From Acanthornis magna (lineage: Eukaryota; Chordata; Aves; Passeriformes; Acanthizidae), in contig JAWUZG010000029.1 of assembly GCA_036785705.1 (NCBI GenBank), positions 17,646,001 to 17,710,000 of the forward strand: a stretch of 64,000 nt of DNA, read 5' to 3'. A program made the translations under genes and the position numbers. The notes beneath the pieces are model-generated. The model made no database searches. It worked only from the letters and a program-made list of their open reading frames with translations, and had not been told where the DNA came from. This document shows positions 46,350 through 58,571 of the stretch, in pieces (within the stretch, counting starts at the first letter, position 1; the number at the start of each line of letters is the position of its first letter).

Positions 46350-46636
46350 TGTTGCTCTGATTTTCTGATATTTGTGGAGGTTCACGGAAGCTCACAGGGA
46401 AGTCAGGCAGGCAGCACCAAGATGGTGAAAAGAGAGAGTTTATTTACAAGAACTTCTTTATATATTCATTAATAGTCTAATAATTATTGGGCGATAGTTT
46501 TTCCACCCCCTATAACGATTGGTTACAACGCTAGAGCGTCCAGTACTGGAACAATGAGATTAGAAAGCACAAGAATGCAACTTATCTCTATTCTCCATGA
46601 AAAAGAAGAGAAAGATTTTAAAACAGTGCAACTACA
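46350..46636 (-). repeat. 5' LTR of the provirus (287 bp)
   Basis: TG…CA ends, TATA box TATATAAAG at 46456-46464 and AATAAA at 46439-46444 (minus strand). The poly(A) signal lies only about a dozen bases after the TATA box, so it should sit in U3 before the RNA start, with a very short R. Confidence 0.95.
46456..46464 (-). promoter_or_regulatory. TATA box of the 5' LTR
   Basis: Minus-strand TATATAAAG. The same motif is present in the 3' LTR and in the solo LTR at 42102-42388. Confidence 0.75.
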
Positions 46637-46975
46637 GTTCATTGCAGCCTTCTGGTAGGGGACCAGTAAGAAAGATGGGAAAAAACATTTAATGAGGCCT
46701 GTTTCAGTAGGACAAGGGGTAATGATTTTAAACTAAAAGAGGGTAGATTTAGACTAGACATAAGGAAAATTTTTCTTATGGTGAGAGTGATGAAACACTG
46801 GAGAAGGTTGCCTGGAGAGGTGGTAGGTGCCCCATGCCTGGAAGTATTCAAGGTCAGATTGGACTCAGAGAAACCTGATCTTGTTGAAGATGTCCCTCTT
46901 CTTTGCAGGGCCAGGTTGACTAGGTGACTTTTAAAAGTTCCTTCCAGCTCAAATTATTCTATAATTTTGTAATTG
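46637..46975 (+). mobile_element. CR1 LINE, part downstream of the provirus
   Basis: Resumes the CR1 cut at 39364 after the right target duplication GTTCAT. It contains CACTGGAGAAGGTTGCCTGG, GAAGTATTCAAGGTCAGATT and the terminal TTCCTTCCAGCTCAAATTAT with a decayed tail. Confidence 0.92.
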
Positions 46976-47907
46976 TTACAGAGGTTTCTTCCAACTTTGA
47001 ACAGGAAACATTGTCATCCAGTTCTTGACCACTCTCCCCATGCATATACTCTATCATCCTTTCCTCTATTGACATTTCCATTCCCCAGGGGTTCCCAGTC
47101 ACTTTGACTGGAAAGAGTTTACAAATGTCTAGATCCCATAGTTCTTCAGGAACTGCCCATGCCTGATGCAACATCAAGATGTCTGGTCAGATCTGCATCC
47201 TCTTCTTATGTGTGCCTAAGAGAGCAGCAGTGATCTTTTATGTGAAAACATTAGCTTTTAATGTATTTCCTATTTGAGCAGATGAAACTGGAGATGAATT
47301 TGTCCTTTCTAGAAATCCCCTGAATTGCTTTTTCTCACGTGTTTTCAGTTACTCTTCAAGTCAGAGAGAAACACAGCAACCCCATAGGATGGGCAGGCTG
47401 TATTTTGGTGTGAAAACCCAGGGGTCTGATAAATGATAGTTCTTTTAGAGCATCTAAGTTTTGCTATATGATGTGTTTCATTAGAAAATCTTCAATGTGA
47501 ATAGTAAAGCAGAGGTATATTCCAGTGGAATGTGAAGGTAACAGACAGTTGCTTGCCATCTATTTAGAAATATTTTTCCATGGGCAATCAATCAAGTGGT
47601 TGCTGTTACTTTTCATACTCTGTGTTCCAGACAACATTTCATAGTACACTTATTTCTGTGCTTTATGTGTGCAAATGATTCACCTGTAATACAATTATGG
47701 ATGGAAAAAACAGTTCGAAGTACTAACCTGAATTCACTCTCTCTTCTGAGTGCTTGTTTCAGGTGTTCTAGTGTGTTGTTTCTTTGTGAAGTACGGACGG
47801 CTCTTTGAGAATCTCTTATCGAAATACTCCCATCTGAATGTTAGCCATTAAAACTGGGGTTTTGGCTTTTGGCTTTTTTTTCTTTAATCCTTTGCTATTT
47901 TACTTAG
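46976..47907 (+). other. PDE1C: PDE1C intron, last part
   Basis: No recognisable element. Ends with a long T-rich tract and TTACTTAG acceptor. Confidence 0.6.
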
Positions 47908-48048
47908 ATTCCAATTTCTGCATTGGTATCTTTTGTGGAAGCTCTGGAGGTCGGCTACAGTAAACACAAAAATCCTTATCACAACCTAATGCATGCTGCA
48001 GATGTCACACAGACAGTCCATTACCTCCTCTTCAAGACAGGCATAGTG
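47908..48048 (+). CDS. PDE1C: PDE1C exon: catalytic domain, first metal-binding His
   Basis: The 47 codons read IPISALVSFVEALEVGYSKH then KNPYHNLMHAADVTQTVHYL and LFKTGIV. In PDE structures the YHN histidine is the proton donor and the His of MHAADV is a metal ligand; both are present. Phase 0 at both ends; the donor is GTG|GTAAGT. GYSKHKNPYHNLMHAADV is nearly invariant in PDE1C. Confidence 0.97.
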
Positions 48049-50495
48049 GTAAGTAAAAGACTTGGCATCCTGAGTATATAGTGACAACAATTTCTGCTTA
48101 ATAATGAGATTACAATTATCTACCATAGAACTTGTTTACTGTAGATACACTTAATTTGGGCTAATAAAAGTAAAGACTTTGGATTATTTAGAAATAGAAG
48201 ATAAGTGAAGTTGTTGATAACTCTTTTAACAGTGATCTAAAGTGGATGAATGAGAAACCTTAACTTGGTTTTTCACTCTGCCACAGATCTTCTGTGTGAA
48301 TCTGCCAACACACATTTGCTGGAATTCATTTCATCTAGTATGAAGAATTGTATTTTCTAAGCTTTCTTCTTAAGGTAGGGAGACAGTACATCCAAAGGAT
48401 AATTAATTCAATTTATCTGAGCATAACAAGTGCTGGGATCTGGGAATGCTGATCTCCATCCACTTCTCTATGGCAAAAACACCTGAACTGGCTTACACAG
48501 AAACCTACAGACAGCTGAAGCCTGACAACAATACCAGGAACGGATAGAGGGCTTAAAAAAATACAATATAAACCCACACTGCTTCTCAAGAAAGGCAACA
48601 GAAATACATTTGAAGATGGACTAGAGGAATTGAAGGAAGATAGATTCCAGAGTGATGATCAACCATTGCAGTTTGAATTCAGCTGGAGGCTCAGAAAGTT
48701 ACTGGCTCACACAGCTGGGGAGAATAAATAACAAGGAAAGCTCAAAGTGTACAGGATACATATGTAGCTCATTCTCTTCTTCTTTCTCCTGGTTAGTGCT
48801 GCAGCCAGGAGAAGGAATGAAATTACTTTTAATCTGATTCCATGGAGCAGATCCTTTCTACGCATTATTTGCCTCACTTTTTCCATGCATCTAATTTGCA
48901 CTTTCCCTTGCATTGGCAGAAGTGTAGAAGCAAAGATGACAGTGAAAGGGAGGCTCATCTGTTCAATGTTTTGCAGTTATCTCCTGTTATGGCCATTCAG
49001 TGATTGCTCTGTTTGTGGCTGGTACTTGAATACATGTTATTCTGTTCTATTGCATTTCATTTCACTGAGGTCCTTTCACTAACTAGTATGCAGTTCCAGG
49101 GTCATGGAATCTTTGTAGTGCAAAGCAGACACATGAGCCCAGGCCAGATACTGAGGCTCTTACTGCAACTCAGGCCTTCTTGGACACTCTCCAGTTGTTA
49201 CAAACTCTGTATCTGGAACTGTTGAAAAAGATAAAGAAAAATCATGTGGCTCAGCCCAACCAAATTCCAACACTTTTTCTCATGCCATGAGCACCTTAGA
49301 TGGGCTATACAAAATCACCATAAAAGCTGCCTGTCAACATTGTATGCTTATCATACCTTTTTCTGTGCAGCTCAGTAAGAAACCTGAAAAAATGCTGCCA
49401 CCAGTGTACATGGGATGATGGAGTATAGGACAGAGAGGTACAAGTTAACAAAGTGTAGTGCAGCTCTTGCTATGTCTTTTAGGCCAGTTTCAACAACTGT
49501 AGAGTTGCTCATGCTTGGGAACCATGTTTTGTGCATATGACCTGCCTTTCTGCAGTTCCTTGATTGCCACCCAGGTGTTGCTTTCAGTTCTGAAGCCAGA
49601 CCTGGATGCTTTTCTCTGAGGAGTCACATGATCCAGTGCCTCCTGTAAGCATCCCAAGTCTCCTGTGTTGTACGTAGACTGCACCTGTGAATTGTAGTCC
49701 GCTGCAATTAGAGCAGTAAACATTGCTGTTTATCAGAAGTAGATTTGGAAGGACTCAGGTGCTATCTGTCTCAAGAGCTGATTCAGACAGCCTGATCCTG
49801 ATGGTAGTTGTGTCACTTGCTTCTGATTGTGCCTGAAGTAAAAAGGACTTTGGTCAGATTTGCAGCTAAGACAGTTAACACTCAAAACCTCCCATGAGAT
49901 ACTAAATTGGTCATTGCTTTTAGGACTATTAGTTGATGAAAATGTACTGCAATGCATACTCATCATTGCACTGAACAGGTGCAATGTTGAGTAATGTGAG
50001 TTGTATTCTGGCAGTGAGGAAATGGATTCCCTTTTTCTCCTCAAATCAAGGAAGAAGGGCAGTTTTCACTTGGGGCTATCCTGCTCCAAGAGGTTACTGG
50101 ATCAAAACAGCTGCCCAAATGTAGCTGACCTCCAGCCTATGTATGTTCAGAACTACCTTTCTTCCATCTTGCTGCTTCTTGATCTGTTAGTCATTTAGCA
50201 GCAACTCAGATGTGAGAGAATGGCTACTATTTCATTCTAGCCTGTGATACACTGGTGCTGAATGGGGATTCCTACCCTGTCTCTGAGTGCAATAAAGAAA
50301 GGTGTTAAAAAAGAGAGAACTGGAAGGACATGAAAATAGTAAGTAATGGAGAAATTGGACTTTTTTTCCTCTGAGAGAATGCAGCAGACTAAAAAGAAAA
50401 ACAAACCCAAAAATAACACCCCCAAAAAACAAACCAAATCAAACCAAATTAAACTAAACCAAACCTCTGTTTCAGAGGAAAAGGTGTTCTGAAAT
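48049..50495 (+). other. PDE1C: PDE1C intron, first part
   Basis: No exon or repeat recognised. An A/C-rich AAACCAAATCAAACC stretch at 50395-50465 precedes the CR1. Confidence 0.55.
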
Positions 50496-52310
50496 TACAG
50501 AATCACACAATCACAGAATCAACTAGATTGGAAAACACCTTTGAGATCAAGTCCAACCTGTGACCTACCACCGCCTTGTCAACTAGACTATGGCTATAAG
50601 TGCCATACCCAGTATTTTCTTAAACACCTCCAGAGATGGTGACTCAGCCACCTCCCTGGGCAGCCCATTCCAATGCCCAATCACTCTTTCCGTGAAGAAA
50701 TTCTTCCTAATGTCCAGCCTACACCTCCGCTGGTGCAGCTTAAGACTGTGTCTTCTTGTCCTCTGACTGGTTCCCTGGGAGAAGAGACTGACCCCCACCT
50801 GGTTACAACCTCCTTCGAGGGAGTTGTAGAGAGTGAAAAGGTCTCCCCTGAGCCTCATTTTCTCCAGGCTGAACAACCCCAGCACACTTAGCCACTCCTC
50901 CACTTGTGTTCTGGATCCTTCAACAGCCTTGTTGCTCTTCTCTGGACATGCTCCAGCATCTCAAAATCCTTCCTGAATTGAGGGCCCCAGAACTGGACTC
51001 AGTACTCAAGTTGCAGCCTAACCAGCACTGAGTACAGGGGAAGAATCACTTCCCTAGTCCTGCTGGTCACATAATTCCTGATAGAGGCCAGGATGCCATT
51101 GGCCTCCTTGACTATGTGGGCACACTGCTGGCTCATGTTCAGTCTGCTGTCAATCAGTACCCCCAGGACCCTTTCTGCCTGGCTGCTGACCAGCCACTCT
51201 GTCCCCAGCCTGTAGTGCTGCAGGGGGTTGTTGTGACCAAAGTCCAGGACCCGGCACTTAATCTTGTTAAATGTCATATTGTTGGATTCAGTCCATCTAC
51301 CCATCTTATCCAGGTTCCTCTGCAGAGACTTCCTACCCTCCAAAAGATTGACATTCTGCACCCAACTTGGTGCCATATTCAAATTTGCTTATAGTAGACT
51401 TCGTCCTGTTATCCAGATCATCAATAAACATCTTAAACAGGACAGGATCCAACACAGATCCCTGAGGGGCACCACCAGTGACTGGCTGCCAGATGGATGC
51501 AGCACCATCCACTACTGCTCTCTGGGCCTGGCTTTTCAGCCAGTTCTTAACCCAGCAAAGTGGGCACCTGTCCAAACCATGGGCTGCCAGCTTTTCCGGG
51601 ATTATTCTATGGGAGATTGTGTCAAAGGCTTTGCTGAAGTTCAGGTAGACAACATCCACAGCCTTCTCCTCATCTACCAGGCAGGTCATCTGGTCATAAA
51701 AGGAGATCAGATTGGTCAAGCAGGACCTACCCCACCTAAATCCGTGCTGGCTGGGTCTGATCCCTAGGCTGTCGTGTATGTGCCATGTGATCACACTCAA
51801 GATTATCAGTTCCATAACTGTGTCAGGCATCAAGGTCAGGCTGACAGACCTGTCGTTTTCTAGATCATCTTTTTGGTCCTACTTATGGATGAGCATCACA
51901 CTGGCCAGCTTCCAGTCACCTGGGACCTCCTCAGCCAAGACTGGTGATAAGTGATGGAGAGTGGCTTAGTGCTCTCCTCCACCAGATCCCTCACCACTCT
52001 AGGATGGATCCCATCTGGTCCCATGGACTTGTGGTCATCAAAGTGGCTCAGCAGGTCACTAACCACTTCCTCCTGGATTTCAGGGGGCTATTCTGCTTCC
52101 TGTCCCCACCGACTAGCTCAGGAGGCCAGTTGTCCTGAGGATGACCTTTCTTAGTGTTGAAAACTGAGGCCAAGGAGATTTTAAGTACCTCAGCCTTTTC
52201 CTGACCTTTGGTAACTATATTCCCCGCCATGTCCAATAAACAACGGAGGTTTTCCTTGCCCCTCTCCTTTTACCATTAATGTATTTATAGAAACATTTTT
52301 TATTATCCTT
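50496..52310 (-). mobile_element. CR1 LINE with degenerate ORF2
   Basis: The plus strand begins ACAGAATCACACAATCACAG, the complement of CR1 3' octamer repeats, so the 3' end is complete. Minus-strand frames at 51333-51833 and 50999-51382 decode to reverse transcriptase: [49 protein letters not shown] and FIDDLD (the F/YxDD box), then the C-terminal [18 protein letters not shown]…NGILASIRN. It is 5'-truncated at about 1.8 kb and carries frameshifts. It is a different subfamily from the 23915-26890 copy. Confidence 0.95.
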
Positions 52311-55300
52311 TACAGAAGTGAATATGTGCAATATGTGTAAATATGTGCAGAGGTCAGAGAATGTGCACATACCAGACTTGCATCTAGAAAAGAGGAACTA
52401 GAATATGTGTACTTGTAGGCATATGCTTACAAGTACATGCTTGCACTGCAGTCAGTGCCTGAACTGAGCCCATCGCCTATGTATGCCTACTGCAATAATC
52501 TACACAGACAGTAGCCCATGCAAACCAGAATGACAGAGTTGTAGTCCAGAGGAGTATGTTCTGCTTCCTAGGAATATTCTCAAGCACTAATCATTCCCAT
52601 ACTTCAATCATATCTGTAATTTGCTTTAGGATCTAATATACTCTAATAACTCACAGCACTGTGTGCCAACAGTGACATTTCAGCTGTTCTTCTCTTGTTT
52701 TAATGCTTTTTTAAAACTTTTGTTTTAGGTTTTTTCATTATTTCTCTGTTGTCACCTCACCTTCCCTGAATGATAAAACCAATCTCAAAGTGCATAGATT
52801 AATGTAGTTTGAAAATTAGAAATGGTGACCCTAGAGGTCATCAGTCCTAATGTCCTGCTCACGGCAGGGATAGCTTCTAACTTGCCTAGTATGTTCACAC
52901 ACGGTAAAGAAATGTACGGGGCATCTCCCTCATTCCAGGATTTGTTCACATCAGTACCTTACCATTACTGTAGTATATATAGTTCTTTAGTTCATCACTT
53001 CTACAATATTTATGCAAGCAACCTAGACATGGCTGGAACACAGGACATTGTTTTGAGAAGTGTGTTAGAGCCATTGGTTTAATTCTTCACCAGTGGGAGG
53101 AAGACAACTTGTGAAAAAGTTATATGCAAAAATAGAAAAAAATCCCCTAATTTTTCTTTCTAGCTAGTTATTTGTAGTGTGGAAAAATTGTTTTTTTCAA
53201 GTTTAAATAGTCTATATAGTTATAATTTGTTTCATCTCAGAAATAAGAAACATGCCACTGGTTTGCCTTTACATAGTTCATTTGCCTTTGTCATGCTCCC
53301 TGTGATTTATAAACTCTCTGAACAGTTTTGTTCCATCCCTCATTTTTATTTTATTTTCAATTAAATCTCTTTTCCCTCTCCTTTCCTGAAATCTCATTAA
53401 TTTTCCTGTTATTTTTTCCCCTCAGGATGATGATTTGGAATTAGGTTGTTATACTTTACTGTATGAACTACAAAATTTTTGGCTCTCTCATAGACATAAT
53501 GTTGAAAGAGGATTTGGAATTACTCTAATGTTTTTCTCACAGAAGATTGGCAAGTATGATGTGCAGAAACAGCTTCTAAAAGCTGACACACTTTTTGCTT
53601 ATTTCATTCCTTCCTTTATTAAACTCTATTGTTCATCTCTGATTATTACTTTTTTTGGTATTGTTTTCTGATTAATCTTTATAATTACTAGGAAATACTA
53701 CAAAATTTCTATTTTGACCTAGACAATGATGTGCAAATTGTAAAGCTTAAGACTTCTTTCTCTCATACATACAAGAATTATAGGAGACTATTTCCTGGAG
53801 CAGACCTGAAAAACTGTGAAAGTGCAGGACTTCTGTCGCATCCCTTAGTACTAAAGGGAAGTGAGATTGTCTTCTCCACTAGACTGTTGCAATTAATAAG
53901 TAGATCATCATCATAAGCTTTGAAAATAATGCCTACTTTGGAATAAAAGATTATAAACTCTTGGGAAGGAAATTGATTAATTGCTTACATTATACCAATT
54001 GCTTGGAAATGCATTCTTTTTTTTTGTTAGATTTGGAAGCCCTACTCTTTCCTCTTCCTTGTTTCTATATGCACCAATCCTTTTGTTACATGCAAATGAG
54101 CCACCCTAGTAGCTAATGCTTCATATTTATTGTGGAGTTTAGAAAGACGATCACGCTTCCTTGCCTTTTTTTTCTTCAGTCTGGAAGCCAATACTTGGTA
54201 TTTCATACCTTCCCCCCCCCACCCCCACCATTTCTGACCTCCTACCACTGCAGAAAGTTTGATATGATTTTATTCTGGATTGGTTTTGTAAGCCATTTAG
54301 AAATCAAAACCATTTGGATTTTCTCATTCTTTTCACCTTTTGTGACAGTGTCCTGCTGTTCTTGATGGCTTTGTTCTTTAAAAGCTAGCTCTCTGTTTCC
54401 AAGATGAAATCCACCACAAAGCAGTGAAATGCAAAGTCAGCACTTTGATGGAGACTGTATCCATGCTCTACAGGCCCTTTGCCACCTTGTTAGCTTTTAC
54501 GTGCAAGGTTGTGGCAGGAAAAAAGGGACTAATAGGTTCAAATTACTTCCCTCCTATTACTCACAAGCCTATTTTGACTTTGTTCTACTTATACGAATTT
54601 ATTACCAACAGTTCACAGCTGTAATTCCAGTTTTATTCTGAGCGATCTTCCTCAAATGCTGTTTTGATATTTAATACTGCCCCTCCGATCTAATACATCC
54701 TAATGGAAAACCTACATTACCCAAAATTGTTCAACAAGTGATGCTTTGATAAGGTATACAAGTTAGCACTTTTCCTGTAGCACTTTTCCTGTCCTAAGAG
54801 ACAAGGTAGGAGACCTCAAACACAAAGCTCATTGCCTTAATGATGTTTTAAGACTTGGGTCATGAGCTCTTGTTAGTGTGGGACTTGTCAGATGATGTCC
54901 AGAAGGTCTGAAGTGGATGCATTGGACTGGCTGAATGTGTCCTGAATGAGTTCTGCATGCATAATACAGACTTGCTCTGGCTGTTTTTGAGCACTTGTGC
55001 CCTGATTTTTTTCTGTCATTGACAGTCTCTCCTTTTGGGAAATGGCAGACCACAGTTATGAATGAAAGCCCAGATCTAAGCATCTAGCCTGGAAACCTTA
55101 GTTCCATTTTTTTTCCCCCATTGCAGTTGCCAGAAGTTACTTGAAAGTTGAATTAATATTCTTAATCTTTTGTAAATCATTCCTTATTAACAGATCACAC
55201 CTGGAAACAAAATCGCACAGATTTCTCCACCATCAGTGTTCTCCAGTCATATCCTGGATCAATTGTGTAGATATGAGAAAACAGTGTAGTTTCTCTTTCT

Positions 55301-56614
55301 GCTTAATTCTTGCACTCTTTACCTTCCTCTTCCCCCTCTCTCTTACTCTAAAAACAACAACAACAACAAAAACCAAATGAAAAGAAACAACCCAAAACCA
55401 AGATATACCTTGATTATGGTCAGTAGCATTGTGCAAAATACCTCTGGCCTATATTTTCAAACTATGTCTTTAATGTAAGGAGACCTTTGCTACTGAGTCT
55501 TGCTCTGTTCTTCACTGGTTATGCAGGGATGACTGTGAAATGCAGATAAAGAGCTAGACAGGTTACTGTTTGCAGAGCCCTACCATTATCTGTGCTTCCC
55601 CTGCACATGCTTGACATACCAGTGGTGGTCCCTGAGCTGCAGTAGATGTCTAGAATAGATTTTGGAAACCTTAGTTCCTTTTCTGGGCTTTGAATTAAAA
55701 GGCAGTTTGTACATGAATACCTGTCAAAACGTTTGCAGGTTGACAGTCAGTTGTTACAGAACTATTTGGCAGTCACGGTGGTAAAGGCTTTTCCTAAATG
55801 CAATACACTTAAGCACTTCATACAAATATTTACAGCATCTACAGTATCTAAAACCTTTGACTCCAAAGTGCATGATGTTAACAACACTACTTGTGTGCTA
55901 CCAGCGGAAAACCAGAAAATAAAATGATTTATTGACTCAGATAAAAATTATTAAAACCACCTGAATAATTTATAAATCTAAGGCAAAAGTGACTTAAGCA
56001 TTGTAAAATAAGGCTTTGACTAGGGAATTAGGAAAAAAACCCAAAACTTCAAGGCTTTCTCAAATGTTTCTAAAAACGATAAATAAATAACAAGATGTAC
56101 ATCTTTTGAGGTTGTCTTCCTTGTTATCCCCATGATTCAGTGATTGACAAAGACTTTTAGTTACTGGGAAATAGTGACAATTCTTCTGTATCTGAGGCTC
56201 TGCTACTCAGGTAAACTGAACTGAAAATACATACCCTGGTGGTATGTCTTTACCTGCACATATATCATCAAGTTCCCCTTGATGAACCTTGATTTTCTGG
56301 AGATTTTCTTGTCTCTCTTCTTCAAACATTGCTCTTTCAGAAGGGCACATATTTCCCCTTGCTCTGCCTTGAAATCTATTAGCTTCTGAAACCATTTTGC
56401 TGAAGTTCAATTTTCTTAAGTGAAGGTCCAGGATGAACAGTGGTTTGCCTTTTATGTATCAATCAGAGAAGTTTGCTTTAAAACAGCTGGCAGCCTGCAG
56501 GGGAAAGGCAATGGCATGCAACACTGTCTGTCAACAGAGGATAGGTAACTTACCTTAAAAAAAAAAGCCTGAGAAAAAGACAATTTATCTGATTGTTCTG
56601 TAATTTCTTTTCAG
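52311..56614 (+). other. PDE1C: PDE1C intron, last part
   Basis: Mostly AT-rich. A poly-C/ACCCCCACC run lies at 54211-54229 and an (AAC)n run at 55355-55368. 52815-52880 may be a very old CR1 scrap. No further exon found. Confidence 0.5.
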
Positions 56615-56715
56615 CACTGGCTGACAGAGATGGAGATCTTCGCTATGATTTTTGCAGCTGCCATACATGACTATGAACATACTGGAACCACCAACAATTT
56701 CCACATCCAGACACG
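56615..56715 (+). CDS. PDE1C: PDE1C exon: PDE signature motif
   Basis: It encodes HWLTEMEIFAMIFAAAIHDY and EHTGTTNNFHIQT plus two bases of Arg. AAIHDYEHTGTTN holds the class I PDE signature HDX2HX4N; the His-Asp pair binds the catalytic metals. The acceptor is TTTTCAG and the donor CG|GTGAGG. MEIFAMIFAAA differs conservatively from mammalian 1C as I recall it and partly resembles PDE1A. Confidence 0.97.
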
Positions 56716-58442
56716 GTGAGGCCACTGTAAATCATGTTGAAGGGTTGGGAAATGGAGGGGGAAACCTTTGACGAATAACAACACAATCACCTTAGAAAAG
56801 TGCAGGAACTTCTGCTGTCAAGTGTTAGAGGCGAAAAGTTCACTTTCTCAGATTGCATTTAGTTGTCTCTTGCTCAAACATTCACAATGGAATGCGTGTA
56901 TTCTAAATTCCTGAGCATTGTTTCATACTAATAATCAGGAAAAATAAAGGTTAAAAAAATTTCCATGTAAAGTTTTCAAAAACAAATGGCAGTACAGAGC
57001 TATATTTTGATGCAGATAAAGTTTTGATGGAGATACTGTAATTTTACTGGTTTTTCTCTTTGTTGAATTTGAAGAATCGAACATTAATGCATAAATCAGG
57101 CATTCAACCATGTTTGTTGCATTCATCAGAGAACACCAAAAGTACACATTCTATTTTTGCTTGAGTGGAAAAGCACATCTGCAGCAAGGGCATATACTTA
57201 CCACTACCTAATCAGGGGAATATTTTTTTAAAGCTTCATAAATTGCTACAGAGTAATTAACTGATCACAAACTAGACTGGACTGCTGTATTTTAAAGAGC
57301 TTTTGGGTTGGTGGAAGAGAGGAAAAGAAGATGAAGATAACTGCAAAATTCAGAAATGCACAAAGATTGTGAAGTCTCTAGTTTCAGTGATACTTGGGCA
57401 TCTAATGTCTGTATTATTTTGACAATATGAATGTATGAGTAGCAATGACAAAATGTCTGAATGTCTTTGGCTGACACTGCCCACTTGGATATTTCTAAGA
57501 TGCATTGTAATTAAATTAGACTACATGTCTGAAATTAAAATAGAGGCCTGTAGTGTGTTAGCTGAACCATGCTGTGCATCAACAATGGTTTCTAGGATAA
57601 AGCACACATGTGCACAGTAAAGACTGGGAATGTAAAAAGAAGTTTCTGTCTATTCTGGGTGAAGCCACACTATACTTCTTACAGCTTCATGCATACAGGA
57701 ATTAGCAATCTGGTGTATTTTCCAAAGACTTACAAAAATATTCAAGGTAAGGAGAGTAATAATTTAATTTTTCTGACATTGAACATCAGAGGGTGTAAAG
57801 TGTCAGAAGATAAAAATATACACTGCTCTCTGCAAAGCAGATCTGTGTGAGGACTATACCAGAACATATTCACCCTCTGGTGCTGTTAACTTGTCAACAG
57901 ACCAATCTAGCCATTCATCAATCACAGATCTTTGCTCTGGGGTTTAAAATCAGGCATGAAGTACCTCGGGTCTTACTCTGTCCCACTGGCAATTGCCTTT
58001 CCAGACAGCACACAAATGTCAGAAATCAGTTCAATTGTATCTTGCTTACAGCCTGTTTGCTGTTCTGGAAACAATACTGGGTCACATCTTTCAACTGCTT
58101 ACTTGGGTACTGTCAGACTTTAATATTAGAGAGACATACATAAGAGCTGGGAAAAAGCCTCATGGGTCAACACCAAGTTTCCATATCTCTCACAGCTTTC
58201 AGCACTTGTTTTCAAGTATGTAACAAGGCAGGTGAGTCTCAGCTGGTGAAATACATTTTGCAGTGTTTTGATCTTTAGATTCATTTTACTAGCAGTAATT
58301 AACGAAGTATTACAAGTACTCTTAAAATGCTCATATCTGTTCTATAGACTTAATTGCTGTAGCTGATCAAAGGAAAAGTTCTGTGTGCATCTCTTTAGAC
58401 AGGGAAGAAACAACCTTTCCTATGTTTTCTTTTAAATGCTAG
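56716..58442 (+). other. PDE1C: PDE1C intron (1727 bp)
   Basis: No recognisable repeat. Frames at 57608-58223 are chance. Confidence 0.6.
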
Positions 58443-58571
58443 GTCAGACTCAGCCATTCTATATAATGACCGGTCTGTGCTTGAAAATCACCATGTTAGT
58501 GCGGCATACCGTCTTTTGCAAGATGATGAAGAGATGAATATTTTGTCTAATCTCTCAAAGGATGATTGGAG
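58443..58571 (+). CDS. PDE1C: PDE1C exon: catalytic helices after the signature
   Basis: It completes the Arg codon and reads SDSAILYNDRSVLENHHVSA, AYRLLQDDEEMNILSNLSKD and DW plus two bases of the next Arg. YNDRSVLENHH is invariant across PDE1; LLQDDEEMN favours 1C over 1A. The acceptor is AATGCTAG and the donor AG|GTAAAA. The next exon is not found before 64000. Confidence 0.97.

Larger units (their letters stand above)
39365..46636 (-). mobile_element. Class II (beta-like) endogenous provirus, env-less, antisense in PDE1C intron
   Basis: A 7272-bp provirus on the minus strand: 5' LTR 46350-46636, primer site, gag, dUTPase-protease, pol, polypurine tract, 3' LTR 39365-39651. Target duplications GTTCGT (left) and GTTCAT (46637-46642) differ at one base. 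Gag, pro and pol occupy three frames, each step being a -1 shift, as in betaretroviruses; the dUTPase in pro supports the same placement. Only about 300 bases separate pol from the 3' tract, so env is absent. It is defective: frameshifts and stops in N-terminal gag, a stop between dUTPase and protease, a frameshift and a changed active site in reverse transcriptase, and a solo LTR inside pol. The two LTRs differ at 8 of 287 positions by my count. Confidence 0.95.
30823..58571 (+). other. PDE1C: PDE1C gene, internal part (seven exons)
   Basis: Calmodulin-dependent 3',5'-cyclic nucleotide phosphodiesterase 1C hydrolyses cAMP and cGMP in the cytosol and is switched on by Ca2+/calmodulin. Seven exons encode about 283 residues: the regulatory segment followed by the first half of the HD-type catalytic domain, including the PDE signature HDxxHxxxxN. 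Paralogue choice rests on LLQDDEEMN, RRTSNMVGLSYP and RQMGMML, which I recall as 1C features; PDE1A and PDE1B differ there. All junctions are AG…GT with matching phases and no stop. Introns range from 841 to 9093 bp; the largest contains an antisense provirus. Upstream alternative first exons and the exons after DDWR are not in the window. Confidence 0.95.

Noticed and set aside
30823..58571. Assignment to PDE1A or PDE1B
   Set aside because: RRTSNMVGLSYP, RQMGMML and LLQDDEEMN fit 1C; the PDE1A-like MIFAAAIHD in one exon is a conservative overlap.
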